64,000 nucleotides of DNA, taken from contig JAIDCZ010000005.1 in the NCBI GenBank assembly GCA_029055565.1, positions 1 through 64,000 on the forward strand, given 5' to 3'. A program made the translations under genes and the position numbers. Positions within the stretch are counted from its first letter, which is position 1. Every line of letters starts with the position of its first letter. The notes beneath the pieces are model-generated. The model worked only from the letters and a program-made list of their open reading frames with translations. It did not search any database and was not told where the DNA came from. The DNA comes from Clostridiales bacterium (GTDB taxonomy: Bacteria > Bacillota > Clostridia > Christensenellales > Pumilibacteraceae). This document shows positions 7,786 through 15,518 of the stretch, one piece after another.

Positions 7786-9720
7786 TTAGTTAATCGCCTT
7801 GGTGTCTATTTCCTCGCGGATTTTGTGGTAGAACTCGTCAAACGTCATAGTGCCGAGGTCGTCGTTGCGGTGGCGAACGGAAACGAGGTTTTTTTCGGCC
7901 TCCTTGTCGCCGATAACCAGCATATACGGCACCTTATCCATTTGCGCCTCGCGGATTTTGTAGCCTATCTTTTCGCTACGGTTATCCTCTGTGGCGAGTA
8001 TGCCGCGGCGTTTAAGCTCGTCGGTTATTTGCGTGCACTGCCCTGCCGTGCGCTCGGTAAGCGACATAACGCGCACTTGCTCGGGCGAAATCCACAACGG
8101 GAACGCGCCGCCGAACTTTTCTATCAACAGCGCGAGCGTGCGCTCGTAGCAGCCTATCGAGCTACGGTGGATAATGTACGGCGTTTTCTTTTCTCCGTTG
8201 ACGTCGATATACGTCATATCGAACTTTTCCGCAAGGAACATATCGACTTGAATGGTCAACAGCGTGTCCTCTTTGCCGTAAACGTTGCGCGACTGTATGT
8301 CCAGCTTGGGCCCGTAGAACGCCGCCTCGCCTATGCCCTCCACGTAGTTTACGCCAAGGTCGTCAAGTATGGCCTTCATAGTGCTTTCCGCTTCCTTCCA
8401 CTTGGCCGGTTCTTGAATGTACTTGTCCTTGTCCTTCGGGTCCCAGCGCGAAAAGCGGTAGAATATATCGTCGTGCAAGCCGAACGTGTTAAGCATATAT
8501 TCGCACAAATCCAAACAGCCTTTAAACTCGTCCTCCAGCTGTTCGGGCGTGCATATTATGTGCCCCTCGGCCAGCGTAAACTGGCGTACGCGCGTAAGTC
8601 CGTGCATCTCGCCGCTCGACTCGTTGCGGAACAGCGTGCTCGTTTCGTTGTAGCGGCACGGAAGGTCGCGGTAACTCTTGAGTCCGTTTTTGTAAATCAT
8701 GTACTGGAACGGACAAGTCATAGGCCGAAGCGCCATAACCTCGTCGTCCATAACCTCGTCGCCTATTATGAACATACCGTCGCGGTAGTGATCCCAGTGA
8801 CCGCTAAGCTTGTACAAATCGCTCTTGGCCATGTACGGTGTTTTGGTAAGCATATAGCCGCGGCGTTCTTCCTCGTCCTCGACGAAGCGTTGCATGGTCT
8901 GAATCATTTTTGCGCCCTTGGGCATAAACAGCGGCAAGCCTTGACCGATACGTTCCTCAGTCATAAACAGCTGCATATCGCGGCCAAGCTTGTTGTGGTC
9001 GCGCTTTTTGGCCTCGGCCAGCTTTTGAAGGTACTCCTCTACCTCCGACTTCTTTTCAAACGCCACGCCGTAAATGCGCGTAAGCATTTTGTTGTGCTCG
9101 TCGCCCTTCCAGTACGCGCCGGCCAGCTGGGTAAGCTTTACGTGCTTAACCTTGCCGGTGCTGGCAAGGTGCGGACCTCTGCACAAATCTACGAAGTTGC
9201 CTTGGCGGTAGAAGGTTATTTTGCTACGCGCGGGCAGCTCCTCTATAAGCTGCATTTTGTACACCTCGTTGTAGCCTTGCATCTGCGCCATCGCCGCCTT
9301 GCGCGTAACCACCTCGCGCTCGATGGGGAAATCCGCCGCAATTATGCGGTTCATTTCGTTTTCCACCGATACGAGATCGTCCATAGTTATAGCAAACGGC
9401 AAATCCACGTCGTAATAGAAACCGGTAGCCGTGGCGGGCCCTATAGCGAGCTGTGCCGCGGGATATACTGCCTTTATCGCTTGCGCCAAAATATGCGACG
9501 CGGTGTGACGGTACACCTCGCGTCCCTCCTCGTCGCGGTACGTCAGTATCTCCAACGTGCAATCGCCGGTTATCGGACTTTTAAGGTCCACCAGCTCGCC
9601 GTTCACCTTGGCAACGAGCGCGGCTCTGGCAAGCCCTTCGCTTATGTTCTTGGCAATCTGCTCGGCCGTCGTGCCGTTTTCCACTTCTATAACGCTACCG
9701 TCTTTAAGTGTGATTTTCAT
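7786..9720 (-). CDS. thrS: Threonyl-tRNA synthetase
   Basis: Charges tRNA-Thr. 644 aa, full length. Order: TGS domain (1-60), editing/SAD domain with HTASHILAQAIK and later CRGPH, class II catalytic core with MTCPFQYMIY, GLTRVRQFTLAEGH and IIHRSSIGCYERTLA (these contain the Cys and two His that bind the active-site zinc), and a C-terminal anticodon-binding domain (EQVRVMSLTERTAGQC). Start is the ATG at 9720, 6 bases after GGAGG. The gene is preceded by a T-box leader and intrinsic terminator, so expression should rise when tRNA-Thr is uncharged. Confidence 0.97.
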   Translation of the reverse strand: MKITLKDGSVIEVENGTTAEQIAKNISEGLARAALVAKVNGELVDLKSPITGDCTLEILTYRDEEGREVYRHTASHILAQAIKAVYPAAQLAIGPATATGFYYDVDLPFAITMDDLVSVENEMNRIIAADFPIEREVVTRKAAMAQMQGYNEVYKMQLIEELPARSKITFYRQGNFVDLCRGPHLASTGKVKHVKLTQLAGAYWKGDEHNKMLTRIYGVAFEKKSEVEEYLQKLAEAKKRDHNKLGRDMQLFMTEERIGQGLPLFMPKGAKMIQTMQRFVEDEEERRGYMLTKTPYMAKSDLYKLSGHWDHYRDGMFIIGDEVMDDEVMALRPMTCPFQYMIYKNGLKSYRDLPCRYNETSTLFRNESSGEMHGLTRVRQFTLAEGHIICTPEQLEDEFKGCLDLCEYMLNTFGLHDDIFYRFSRWDPKDKDKYIQEPAKWKEAESTMKAILDDLGVNYVEGIGEAAFYGPKLDIQSRNVYGKEDTLLTIQVDMFLAEKFDMTYIDVNGEKKTPYIIHRSSIGCYERTLALLIEKFGGAFPLWISPEQVRVMSLTERTAGQCTQITDELKRRGILATEDNRSEKIGYKIREAQMDKVPYMLVIGDKEAEKNLVSVRHRNDDLGTMTFDEFYHKIREEIDTKAIN

Positions 9721-9738
9721 GTCGTCCTCCGAATTAAC

Positions 9739-9776
9739 AAAAAAATAAATCGTCCGTAACAATACTGTTAAGGACG
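9739..9776 (-). terminator. T-box-controlled intrinsic terminator of thrS
   Basis: Minus-strand stem CGTCCTTAACA / TGTTACGGACG with loop GTAT, followed by ATTTATTTTTTT. It lies between the T-box sequence and the thrS ribosome binding site, where termination would stop thrS expression. Confidence 0.9.
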
Positions 9777-9963
9777 ATAATTATAACCGTGGTTCCACCT
9801 TAGTTCGCGCTTATCTAAGCGCCTTAATTTCTTGCAAACTGCAAGCAGCTTCCGATTAGACGCGGTGGTTTCGCTTGGCGCGGCTCATACAAGGTTTCCA
9901 GCTACCCCTTGCTCTCTGTAAATCGCCCACGCGGCTACTTGTCCGCTACGGAATATTCAATTA
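9777..9963 (-). promoter_or_regulatory. T-box riboswitch (threonine)
   Basis: The minus strand carries the T-box sequence AAGGTGGAACCACG (9788-9801), which holds the bulge pairing with the tRNA acceptor end. Upstream is Stem I, with AGAGAGC and GCTGGAAACC elements. The likely specifier is ACC (9867-9869, in GAAACCACC), a threonine codon, which fits the gene it controls. Assignment of the specifier is by pattern, not by folding. Confidence 0.88.
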
Positions 9964-9968
9964 CTTTG

Positions 9969-9997
9969 AGTTTAGCACTGTAATTATATTTTGTCAA
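9969..9997 (-). promoter_or_regulatory. thrS promoter
   Basis: Minus-strand -35 TTGACA (9992-9997), 17-base spacer, -10 TAAACT (9969-9974), just upstream of the T-box leader. Confidence 0.85.
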
Positions 9998-10008
9998 GCG
10001 ATTTAATT

Positions 10009-10057
10009 CAATCTCAACCTTATTATTTTCTGCATTCTTAATTCTTAATTCTGAATT
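10009..10057. repeat. Fragment of AATCTCAACCTTATT palindrome plus heptameric tract
   Basis: AATCTCAACCTTATT followed by TTCTTAA/TTCTGAA units. On the minus strand the tract encodes the last residues (FRIKN) and stop of the TVP38-like gene. Confidence 0.7.
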
Positions 10058-10901
10058 GTCTGCGGCTTTCTATCTTGGACTTGATTCCGCCGATAACTAT
10101 GAACACCACAAACATTAAGCATGCGATTGAAATCCATACGGGAATGCCCCAACCCGAAAACGGTATAACGCCGCTGCCGAGGTATGCAGTAAGCCCTATC
10201 ATTACCGGACGCGTCACCAAGCATATAACGGTAAAGTACGTGTACGACATTGTTGTTATGCCCGCTATCATACAAAGCATATCGTCGGGGAAAGCGGGAA
10301 AAAGCAGCATTATTATGAACAAAAACCTGCCCTTTTCGTTCATGATTTTGGCGTACTTTTCGGTATTATCCTCGCCGAACATCCAGTTGCACAGCCGCCG
10401 CCCAAACACCTTGCCCAGCATAAACGATATTAGCGAGCCGATAATAGTGCCTATAACGGACAGTATAAAGCTGGTCGTTGCGCCGTAAATGGCCACACCC
10501 AATAGTATTGTAACCGCTTCCGGTATAGGCAACACCACCACCTGAAAAACGGTAAGGCCTATAAATATAGCCACGCCCCAAAACCCGCTGCCGCGTATGT
10601 AATCTTTAAGCGCGTCGAAGTCGGAAAACTTATCCGACAGTCCGGTCGTGTAATACAGCACGTAGCAAACGACAACCGCTACGGCAACAATACTTACCAC
10701 CAACACCGTGCGCGAAAAGTGCTTGTACTTTTCCTTATCCACCGCGCAATACACTATTGGGCAAACCAAAAGCACAGACACCGCTATGTAATACAAAACG
10801 ACGCTTCTGGATTTCATAAATATTTCGCACAGTATTACCGTGCCGGCGCACGCAGCGCACAGCATAGCGGCCGTAATAGTCGATTTCGTTTGATCCTTCA
10901 C
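10038..10901 (-). CDS. TVP38/TMEM64 family (DedA-like, VTT domain) membrane protein
   Basis: About six hydrophobic segments. The VTT signature is visible: a GFWGVAIFIGLTVFQVVVLP lead followed by IPEAVTILLG, an FILSVIGTIIGSLISFMLGKVFGRR block, and FPAFPDDMLCMIAG. Bacterial members of this superfamily act in lipid scrambling or flipping; substrate here unknown. The start is uncertain: a GTG at 10901 is chosen over a TTG at 10919, and neither has a convincing ribosome binding site. Its C-terminal FRIKN and stop codon come from a heptameric repeat, so the original 3' end may have been altered. Confidence 0.85.
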   Translation of the reverse strand: MKDQTKSTITAAMLCAACAGTVILCEIFMKSRSVVLYYIAVSVLLVCPIVYCAVDKEKYKHFSRTVLVVSIVAVAVVVCYVLYYTTGLSDKFSDFDALKDYIRGSGFWGVAIFIGLTVFQVVVLPIPEAVTILLGVAIYGATTSFILSVIGTIIGSLISFMLGKVFGRRLCNWMFGEDNTEKYAKIMNEKGRFLFIIMLLFPAFPDDMLCMIAGITTMSYTYFTVICLVTRPVMIGLTAYLGSGVIPFSGWGIPVWISIACLMFVVFIVIGGIKSKIESRRQFRIKN

Positions 10902-10965
10902 GCTATATATTATGCGCAAAATATACGCAAAACATTAAGGCGCGGCAAAAAGTCGGTCTGTCCTA

Positions 10966-11409
10966 TTAGTCCTCTATCTTGGCTATTTCCGCACGCGCGG
11001 CTTTGTCGCAACGGTTGTTGTACTCGTTGTCGGCATGTCCCTTAACCTTGATAAAGCTTACGTTATGCTGTTGCATAAGCTCATACAACCGTTGCCAAAG
11101 GTCTTGATTCTTTACCGCCTTTTTGTCGGCCGTGCGCCACGCGTTGCGCCGCCAGTTATCCAGCCAGTGCTGTTCTATAGCGTTTACGAGATACGCGGAA
11201 TCGGAATACAGATTGACGTTGCACTTTTCTTTGAGAGCCGCCAGTCCCGATATGGCGGCGTAAACCTCCATGCGGTTGTTTGTAGTTTCTTTTTCACCGC
11301 CGGCAAGCACCTTTTCCTTACCGCCGTACATAAGTATAGCGCACCACCCGCCTTTTCCGGGGTTGCCGCTACACGCGCCGTCAGTATATATTTCCACTGT
11401 TTTAAGCAT
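10966..11409 (-). CDS. rnhA: Ribonuclease HI
   Basis: Degrades RNA in RNA-DNA hybrids. 147 aa, full length. Catalytic acidic residues D10 (YTDGACSGNPGKGG), E48 (NNRMEVYAA), D70 (YSDSAYLV) and a C-terminal Asp in GHADNEYNNRCD are all present, as is the conserved FIKVKGH. The ATG at 11409 follows AAGGA at good spacing. It stands alone: the TVP38 gene downstream is in the same direction but separated by 46 bases or more. Confidence 0.96.
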   Translation of the reverse strand: MLKTVEIYTDGACSGNPGKGGWCAILMYGGKEKVLAGGEKETTNNRMEVYAAISGLAALKEKCNVNLYSDSAYLVNAIEQHWLDNWRRNAWRTADKKAVKNQDLWQRLYELMQQHNVSFIKVKGHADNEYNNRCDKAARAEIAKIED

Positions 11410-11519
11410 AACGATCCTTAACGCCGAAATTTATTCTACATACATTGTACCATATTTTTTTGAAAACTGCACGCAAACCATTGACTTTATTTAATTTAAA
11501 TGATAAAATATTATCGTTT

Positions 11520-11595
11520 AGGGGAGTAGCTCAGTTGGTAGAGTCGCGGTCTCCAAAACCGTTGGTCGCGTGTTCGAGTCGCGTCTCCCCTGCCA
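11520..11595 (+). tRNA. tRNA-Trp (CCA anticodon)
   Basis: Complete cloverleaf: acceptor AGGGGAG/CTCCCCT, D-arm GCTC AGTTGGTA GAGT, anticodon stem GCGGT/ACCGT with loop CTCCAAA (anticodon CCA), variable TGGTC, T-arm with TTCGAGT. The terminal CCA (11593-11595) is encoded. A terminator follows immediately. Confidence 0.95.
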
Positions 11596-11598
11596 CGT

Positions 11599-11627
11599 AA
11601 ACCCCCATCCGCTTGGATGGGGGTTTT
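11599..11627 (+). terminator. Intrinsic terminator of tRNA-Trp
   Basis: Perfect stem AAACCCCCATCC / GGATGGGGGTTTT with a GCTT loop, directly behind the tRNA. Confidence 0.92.
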
Positions 11628-11894
11628 ACATTGCAGAGGAGCGCGACGAGCATTGCGCCGTTGTACGGTACAATCAACAGCTGACTTGAAAAAGAAATAC
11701 GAGCTCTAATGCATGCAAAGATTTTTCGGCGCAAGGTTCGCTAAGCGCTTGCGCGTAGCGCAAAGCTCGCCCGCGCAGTCCGCGGGCAGTCGCGTCTCCT
11801 CTATCGCTTACGGATTTATTACAACGGAGCACTACGAACATTGCGCCGATGTAGGACGTACGATATTCCTTATATTATATAAAATTCTATATTA
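11628..11894. other. Non-coding stretch with two imperfect direct repeats
   Basis: No plausible gene. A 34-36 bp motif containing ATTGCGCCG occurs at 11638-11671 and again, diverged, at 11826-11861. Between them lie GC-rich inverted motifs (TTGCGCGTAGCGCAA, CCCGCGCAGTCCGCGGG) and AGTCGCGTCTCCTCT, which resembles the 3' end of the adjacent tRNA-Trp (AGTCGCGTCTCCCCT). It may be a decayed element or an unrecognised structured RNA. Confidence 0.5.
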
Positions 11895-11928
11895 ACAAAA
11901 CGCGGCGCAAAGATACGCCGCGTTTTGT
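11895..11928. terminator. Bidirectional terminator
   Basis: Thirteen-base perfect arms ACAAAACGCGGCG / CGCCGCGTTTTGT around an 8-base loop. It sits 26 bases beyond the stop of the minus-strand DUF4234 gene. Confidence 0.88.
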
Positions 11929-11954
11929 GCGATTACTATGACCCAACATGTTAA

Positions 11955-12299
11955 TTACGCATTGGGATTGGCCGCTTTAAGCGCCTTGTTCATTGCGCTC
12001 TGACCTAAGCAGACGGGCACGAAGCCGAACGTAAACATACCGAGCAACAAGTACAGTATGCCTTCCGAACTTGTGTTGTTCATTTCGCCGGCTTTTTGGC
12101 CCATGCGGTAATACCAGTAGAACATATATATGCCGCATGTAATAATGCTTAGGAACCAAGCCAGTATGCCGCCGGCCGTAGCGTGCTTGGGTGCAAGCTT
12201 ATTGGAGCCGTTTGTAAGACTGACAAACCAATAAAGGTAGTATAGCCCAAAGGTGATAAGGCTGAACAAGAGTGCCAAAATAATACTTCTTTTTTTCAT
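11955..12299 (-). CDS. DUF4234-like small membrane protein
   Basis: 114 aa. Three hydrophobic segments and the repeated pattern KRSIILALLFSLITFGLYYLYW...GGILAWFLSIITCGIYMFYWYY...FTFGFVPVCLGQSAMNKAL match the DUF4234 family of unknown function, in which G(I/L)Y..YW motifs recur. The ATG at 12299 has an excellent GGAGGAG ribosome binding site. It is the third and last gene of the coiled-coil/patatin operon, 23 bases after the patatin stop, and is followed by a strong terminator. Confidence 0.82.
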   Translation of the reverse strand: MKKRSIILALLFSLITFGLYYLYWFVSLTNGSNKLAPKHATAGGILAWFLSIITCGIYMFYWYYRMGQKAGEMNNTSSEGILYLLLGMFTFGFVPVCLGQSAMNKALKAANPNA

Positions 12300-12322
12300 A
12301 TCTCCTCCTCGAGACGTTGTGA

Positions 12323-13219
12323 TTAAAATAATTTTTTTATGCACTTGCCGTCTTTGCGCAGAACTCTGCCGACGGTATTCAAAATAGTCATAAATCTGTC
12401 GAGCGAAAGATTGCGTTGGCGTTCGGCATGCTCGCGCAAAAATATTTCGTCTATCGCGCCGCGTAAGGACTCGCGAGAGCAGTCGCCGCTAAACAGCTTG
12501 TCCGCAATCACGTTACCGTACTCGTACGACTTGCTAAGCCGCTCCTCCACCGTTTCCGTCGAATAATCGCAGTGCGCCTTTTTAAACCCATTGCAATATG
12601 ACAGATCCAAGTCGAGTATAGGCGTATCGGTTACGAAGTTATTGCGGTAATCGTACCGCGAGTCGAAGTGCATAATAACTATCAAATCCAGTTCACTCGG
12701 CGCGAACGACGCGCTTTTGCTCTTTAGCAACGGAAACAGCGGAATGTTGTCCACCGCCCCGCCGTCTATAGCCAGTCGGCCCTTGATAAGCGATGGCCGC
12801 AATTGCAAAAACGGATAATTGGCCGCCGCAAACATATACTTGTTCCACACCCGATTGAATCCGCCGTACAGCCAGTAATATTCCGCGCTGAGTATAGGTA
12901 CGTAGCAGACCGGAAAGCACATCGGTATAGACAGATAGTCGCCGTGCGCCGTAAGCGAATACAAGTAGTCGGACAGCAAGCCTTTGGCGAAAACCTTCCA
13001 AAACAGTTCGAGCTTGTTGGATATGTTTACGTTTCGGTACAAATATTCGGCGCAGTCCAGCTTGTCCGCGGCAAGCGCATAACCAGAAAAAATTCCGGCC
13101 GACGCGCAAGAAATCATTTTGATCTCCGACCGCGATACGTAGTTGAGTAGCGCCTTGGTAAAACCTATCTGATAAACGCAGTTGCTTACTCCGCCAGAAT
13201 ATACGAGCGCTATCTTTAG
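12323..13219 (-). CDS. Patatin-like phospholipase without a canonical start codon
   Basis: In-frame translation upstream of the first ATG (13117) continues the homology: KIALVYSGGVSNCVYQIGFT carries the oxyanion-hole glycines, SCASAG the nucleophile serine (a variant of GxSxG with Cys for the first Gly) and IDGGAVDN the catalytic Asp of the Ser-Asp dyad. But no ATG, GTG or TTG occurs between the previous in-frame stop and the glycine loop. The expected initiator position is CTA (13217-13219), followed by AAG ATA. The frame is -1 relative to the upstream gene, which has a run of eight A near its end. Options: non-canonical start, -1 ribosomal frameshift, or a disabled gene. Translation from 13117 alone would lose the oxyanion hole. 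Coordinates begin at the CTA codon. Confidence 0.75.
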   Translation of the reverse strand, partial: LKIALVYSGGVSNCVYQIGFTKALLNYVSRSEIKMISCASAGIFSGYALAADKLDCAEYLYRNVNISNKLELFWKVFAKGLLSDYLYSLTAHGDYLSIPMCFPVCYVPILSAEYYWLYGGFNRVWNKYMFAAANYPFLQLRPSLIKGRLAIDGGAVDNIPLFPLLKSKSASFAPSELDLIVIMHFDSRYDYRNNFVTDTPILDLDLSYCNGFKKAHCDYSTETVEERLSKSYEYGNVIADKLFSGDCSRESLRGAIDEIFLREHAERQRNLSLDRFMTILNTVGRVLRKDGKCIKKLF

Positions 13220-13683
13220 TCGTCGCCTTTCACCGTTTTTTTTAGTTTGTCAACCGCGCCGTCCACAAAATCGCCGACTTGCTTTATGCCGCTTTTAATT
13301 TTGTCGGACAAACGCTCCACCGACTCTGAAACGGACTGCATGCTCAACGCGTCGTTAATATCACGCTCCTCCGCTTGAATCTTGTCCCGCAACGCCGAAA
13401 GCTCCGCACACGCACGCGAATATACTATGGCGTTGCCCGTCTTTTTCAGCTTGCCGACAATACCTATAAGCTCGTCGTACCGCCAAACTATATCTTGCAA
13501 ATCCTCCGCCGATATAGACGCCTTACTTCCTTTGGCGTTTTTGCGTTCCAGCCTAAGCAGCTTTACGCATTGCTTAAGCATTTTCTTTTCACTCTTGCAT
13601 TCGTCGGCAACCGCCGCAAGAATAGCCGTCCTTTTGTTGTACTGCAACAGCGTTTTGTACTCTGCGCTCGTCTTTTGTTCCAT
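13216..13683 (-). CDS. Coiled-coil protein of unknown function, upstream of patatin
   Basis: 155 aa, strongly helical and charged, with heptad-like stretches (CKSEKKMLKQCVKLLRLER; ALRDKIQAEERDINDAL) and a C-terminal amphipathic part (KIKSGIKQVGDFVDGAVDKL). No signal peptide or membrane helix. Start is the ATG at 13683 with AGGT upstream. Its stop (13216-13218) overlaps the first codons of the patatin reading frame, and an A8 run (13236-13243) read as CTA AAA AAA is a textbook slippery site for -1 frameshifting. Family not recognised. Confidence 0.72.
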   Translation of the reverse strand: MEQKTSAEYKTLLQYNKRTAILAAVADECKSEKKMLKQCVKLLRLERKNAKGSKASISAEDLQDIVWRYDELIGIVGKLKKTGNAIVYSRACAELSALRDKIQAEERDINDALSMQSVSESVERLSDKIKSGIKQVGDFVDGAVDKLKKTVKGDD

Positions 13684-13732
13684 ATTGTACCTATTTATCG
13701 AATATTTAGTAGTTTTATTACTATTTATAGTC

Positions 13733-13761
13733 ATTTTACAGTATATAAACTACTTTGTCAA
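13733..13761 (-). promoter_or_regulatory. Promoter of the coiled-coil/patatin/DUF4234 operon
   Basis: Minus-strand -35 TTGACA (13756-13761), 17-base spacer, -10 TAAAAT (13733-13738). Its -35 overlaps the -35 of the divergent XRE gene promoter. Confidence 0.8.
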
Positions 13762-13783
13762 CCGTTTTCAGTATTTTTATTGT
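13755..13783 (+). promoter_or_regulatory. Promoter of the XRE regulator gene
   Basis: Plus-strand -35 TTGTCA (13755-13760), 17-base spacer, -10 TATTGT (13778-13783). It is face-to-back with the divergent operon promoter, so one bound regulator could control both. Confidence 0.65.
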
Positions 13784-13818
13784 ATTTTGTAGAAAATAAA
13801 CGTATACGAGGTGGATAT

Positions 13819-14133
13819 ATGAAATTGAGAATACGAGAATTGCGGGAAGAATACCAAATGACTCAGCAAGAGCTGGCGCAAAAAATATCCAACGCGCAAA
13901 GGAATATAAGCAACTGGGAATCTGGCATAAACGAGCCGGACTGCGAAACCATACTCAAGCTTGCCGATTTATTCAACGTCAGCATAGACGAGCTGTTCGG
14001 CCGCGAATTTTACGAACGAGAAAGCGCCGGTACGGATACCGACGCCGATAAGTCGCTCGCACTCGCCATTAAGCGTTTGAACACCGAGCAAAAGTTTGCT
14101 ATAAAGATTTTGATTTCCTCGTTTACTAAATAA
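13819..14133 (+). CDS. XRE/Cro-type transcriptional regulator
   Basis: 104 aa. Residues 3-60 are a helix-turn-helix of the XRE family: LRIRELREEYQMTQQELAQ, then IGN-like ISNAQRNISNWESG and NEPDCETILKLADLFNVSIDELFGRE. The rest is a short helical tail. The ATG at 13819 follows GAGGTGG. Its promoter overlaps that of the divergent coiled-coil/patatin operon, which makes it the likely regulator of that operon (inference). It converges with the next minus-strand gene, with only 8 bases between stops and no terminator. Confidence 0.9.
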   Translation: MKLRIRELREEYQMTQQELAQKISNAQRNISNWESGINEPDCETILKLADLFNVSIDELFGREFYERESAGTDTDADKSLALAIKRLNTEQKFAIKILISSFTK

Positions 14134-14141
14134 CGTACGTA

Positions 14142-15014
14142 TTACTTGCTTACCGTGTAATTGACCGGTATATACTTTTCTATTACGTCTTGCTCGTAGA
14201 GTGGGATCACTATTTCGTTTTCCTCGTCGTCCAAAAGCACGGTTACGGATATATACCCTTTTATAAACAGCGTGCCAAAGTTGTTGGCGCGTATTTTGTA
14301 CGGCTTATATTTTGGAGAAGTAAATTTTTCGTCCTTGGTCCAGCCGTAAAACGCGACGTTTTTCGGCACGTATACGGCGTCCTTTATTGCCGTAAGCGGA
14401 ATGCACAGCAAGTCGTTGACGTCGGCAAAGTACAAGCCGTCGTCTTGCTTGAATATCTTGTAGCTGATTGGCACGTATTGCGCAAACTGGCAACCGTTCT
14501 TTTCCTTGCCCTTGCGATTGAGCTTGTACGGAAAGCACAGTATATCTATGCTATCGGCGCCGTCCGGCACGCCAAGCTCGGCGTAACTGCCGTTATTTGC
14601 ATTTTCGTTGTCGTTTATCACCGCTTGATACTCGGGCGAAGCAAGCACCTTTTTGTTGCGCATACGCCCCCATACAAGCAAGCCGATTGCAACAGCAAGA
14701 CAAATAACTCCCACCACTATCATAACGATTGCGCCGTTGCTGACGAATCTATCCCACATTTGCCCAAACGGCTCGTCGCCTATATTCTCGCCGATTGTCC
14801 TAAGCACGCCACCCAGCAAAATAATTCCGGCCAAACCGCAAAGGTATTCTATTATGCGCAACCACAGCGGGAGCTGAGCGGTCTTAGCCAGCTTTTGCAG
14901 TTCGTCTTGCGCACTATCTTGCTTGGCTGTAGCGTCCTCGGAAACCGACCGAACCACAAGCTTGGAGTACGCCGATTCCTTGGTTTGCATATTGAATCTA
15001 AACAAATTTTTCAT
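14142..15014 (-). CDS. Hypothetical membrane protein, 290 aa
   Basis: Not recognised. Two membrane helices: LWLRIIEYLCGLAGIILLGG (about 51-70) and AIVMIVVGVICLAVAIGLLVWG (about 95-116). A soluble C-terminal region of about 170 aa contains a repeated beta-type pattern (YVPISYKIFKQDDGLYFADV; FGTLFIKGYISVTVLLDD). No Cys motif or known catalytic residues. Its ATG lies 3 bases after the ruvC stop, so it is probably co-transcribed with ruvC, but the ribosome binding site is weak. Confidence 0.7.
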   Translation of the reverse strand: MKNLFRFNMQTKESAYSKLVVRSVSEDATAKQDSAQDELQKLAKTAQLPLWLRIIEYLCGLAGIILLGGVLRTIGENIGDEPFGQMWDRFVSNGAIVMIVVGVICLAVAIGLLVWGRMRNKKVLASPEYQAVINDNENANNGSYAELGVPDGADSIDILCFPYKLNRKGKEKNGCQFAQYVPISYKIFKQDDGLYFADVNDLLCIPLTAIKDAVYVPKNVAFYGWTKDEKFTSPKYKPYKIRANNFGTLFIKGYISVTVLLDDEENEIVIPLYEQDVIEKYIPVNYTVSK

Positions 15015-15017
15015 AGT

Positions 15018-15509
15018 CTACTTTAACCCCCGCTTTACGCCCTGCGCGGACAGCGCGTGGCAGATCGCCGCGGCCAACGCGTCGGCGGCGTCGTCCGGCT
15101 TTGGCGTTTCCTTTAGGCGCAAAAGCTGGCGTACCATAAACTGCACTTGCGTTTTTGCGGCGGTGCCGTTGCCGGTGACGGTGGACTTGATTTGAAGCGG
15201 CGTGTACTCGAACAGCATATCGCAAATTTTGGAGCAAGACAAAAGTATTACGCCGCGCGCTTGCGCCACCTTTATGCCGGTGGTTATGTTGGTGTTAAAA
15301 AACAATTCCTCTATGGCTATCTCATCCGGCTTGATTTCGGTTACAAGCTCGGTTATTTGGCTTTCTATCATTTTCAGCCGTTCGACGGTAGATAGCTTTG
15401 CCGGCGTTTCCACCGCGCCGTAGTCGAGCGGGCGCAGCTTGCCGAACTCACTTTCTATAATTCCGTACCCGACAATCGCATAGCCGGGGTCTATACCGAG
15501 TATTCGCAT
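15018..15509 (-). CDS. ruvC: Crossover junction endodeoxyribonuclease RuvC
   Basis: Holliday-junction resolvase; acts as a dimer with RuvAB. 163 aa, full length. The four metal-binding acidic residues are visible: D7 (GIDPGYAIVGYG), E67 (AIEELFFN), and D140 and D143 (KPDDAADALAAAICH). It is separated from ruvA and ruvB by queA, tgt and a peptidase gene but stays on the same strand and probably in the same transcription unit. Confidence 0.97.
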   Translation of the reverse strand: MRILGIDPGYAIVGYGIIESEFGKLRPLDYGAVETPAKLSTVERLKMIESQITELVTEIKPDEIAIEELFFNTNITTGIKVAQARGVILLSCSKICDMLFEYTPLQIKSTVTGNGTAAKTQVQFMVRQLLRLKETPKPDDAADALAAAICHALSAQGVKRGLK

Positions 15510-15518
15510 CGCGCTCTC

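Noticed and set aside
7825-9759. Open frame of 644 codons antisense to thrS
   Set aside because: Composition artefact; thrS on the other strand is complete with T-box control.
13375-13818. N-terminal extension of the XRE gene by about 148 codons
   Set aside because: It would overlap the opposite-strand coiled-coil gene and both promoters; the ATG at 13819 has GAGGTGG and starts the HTH domain.
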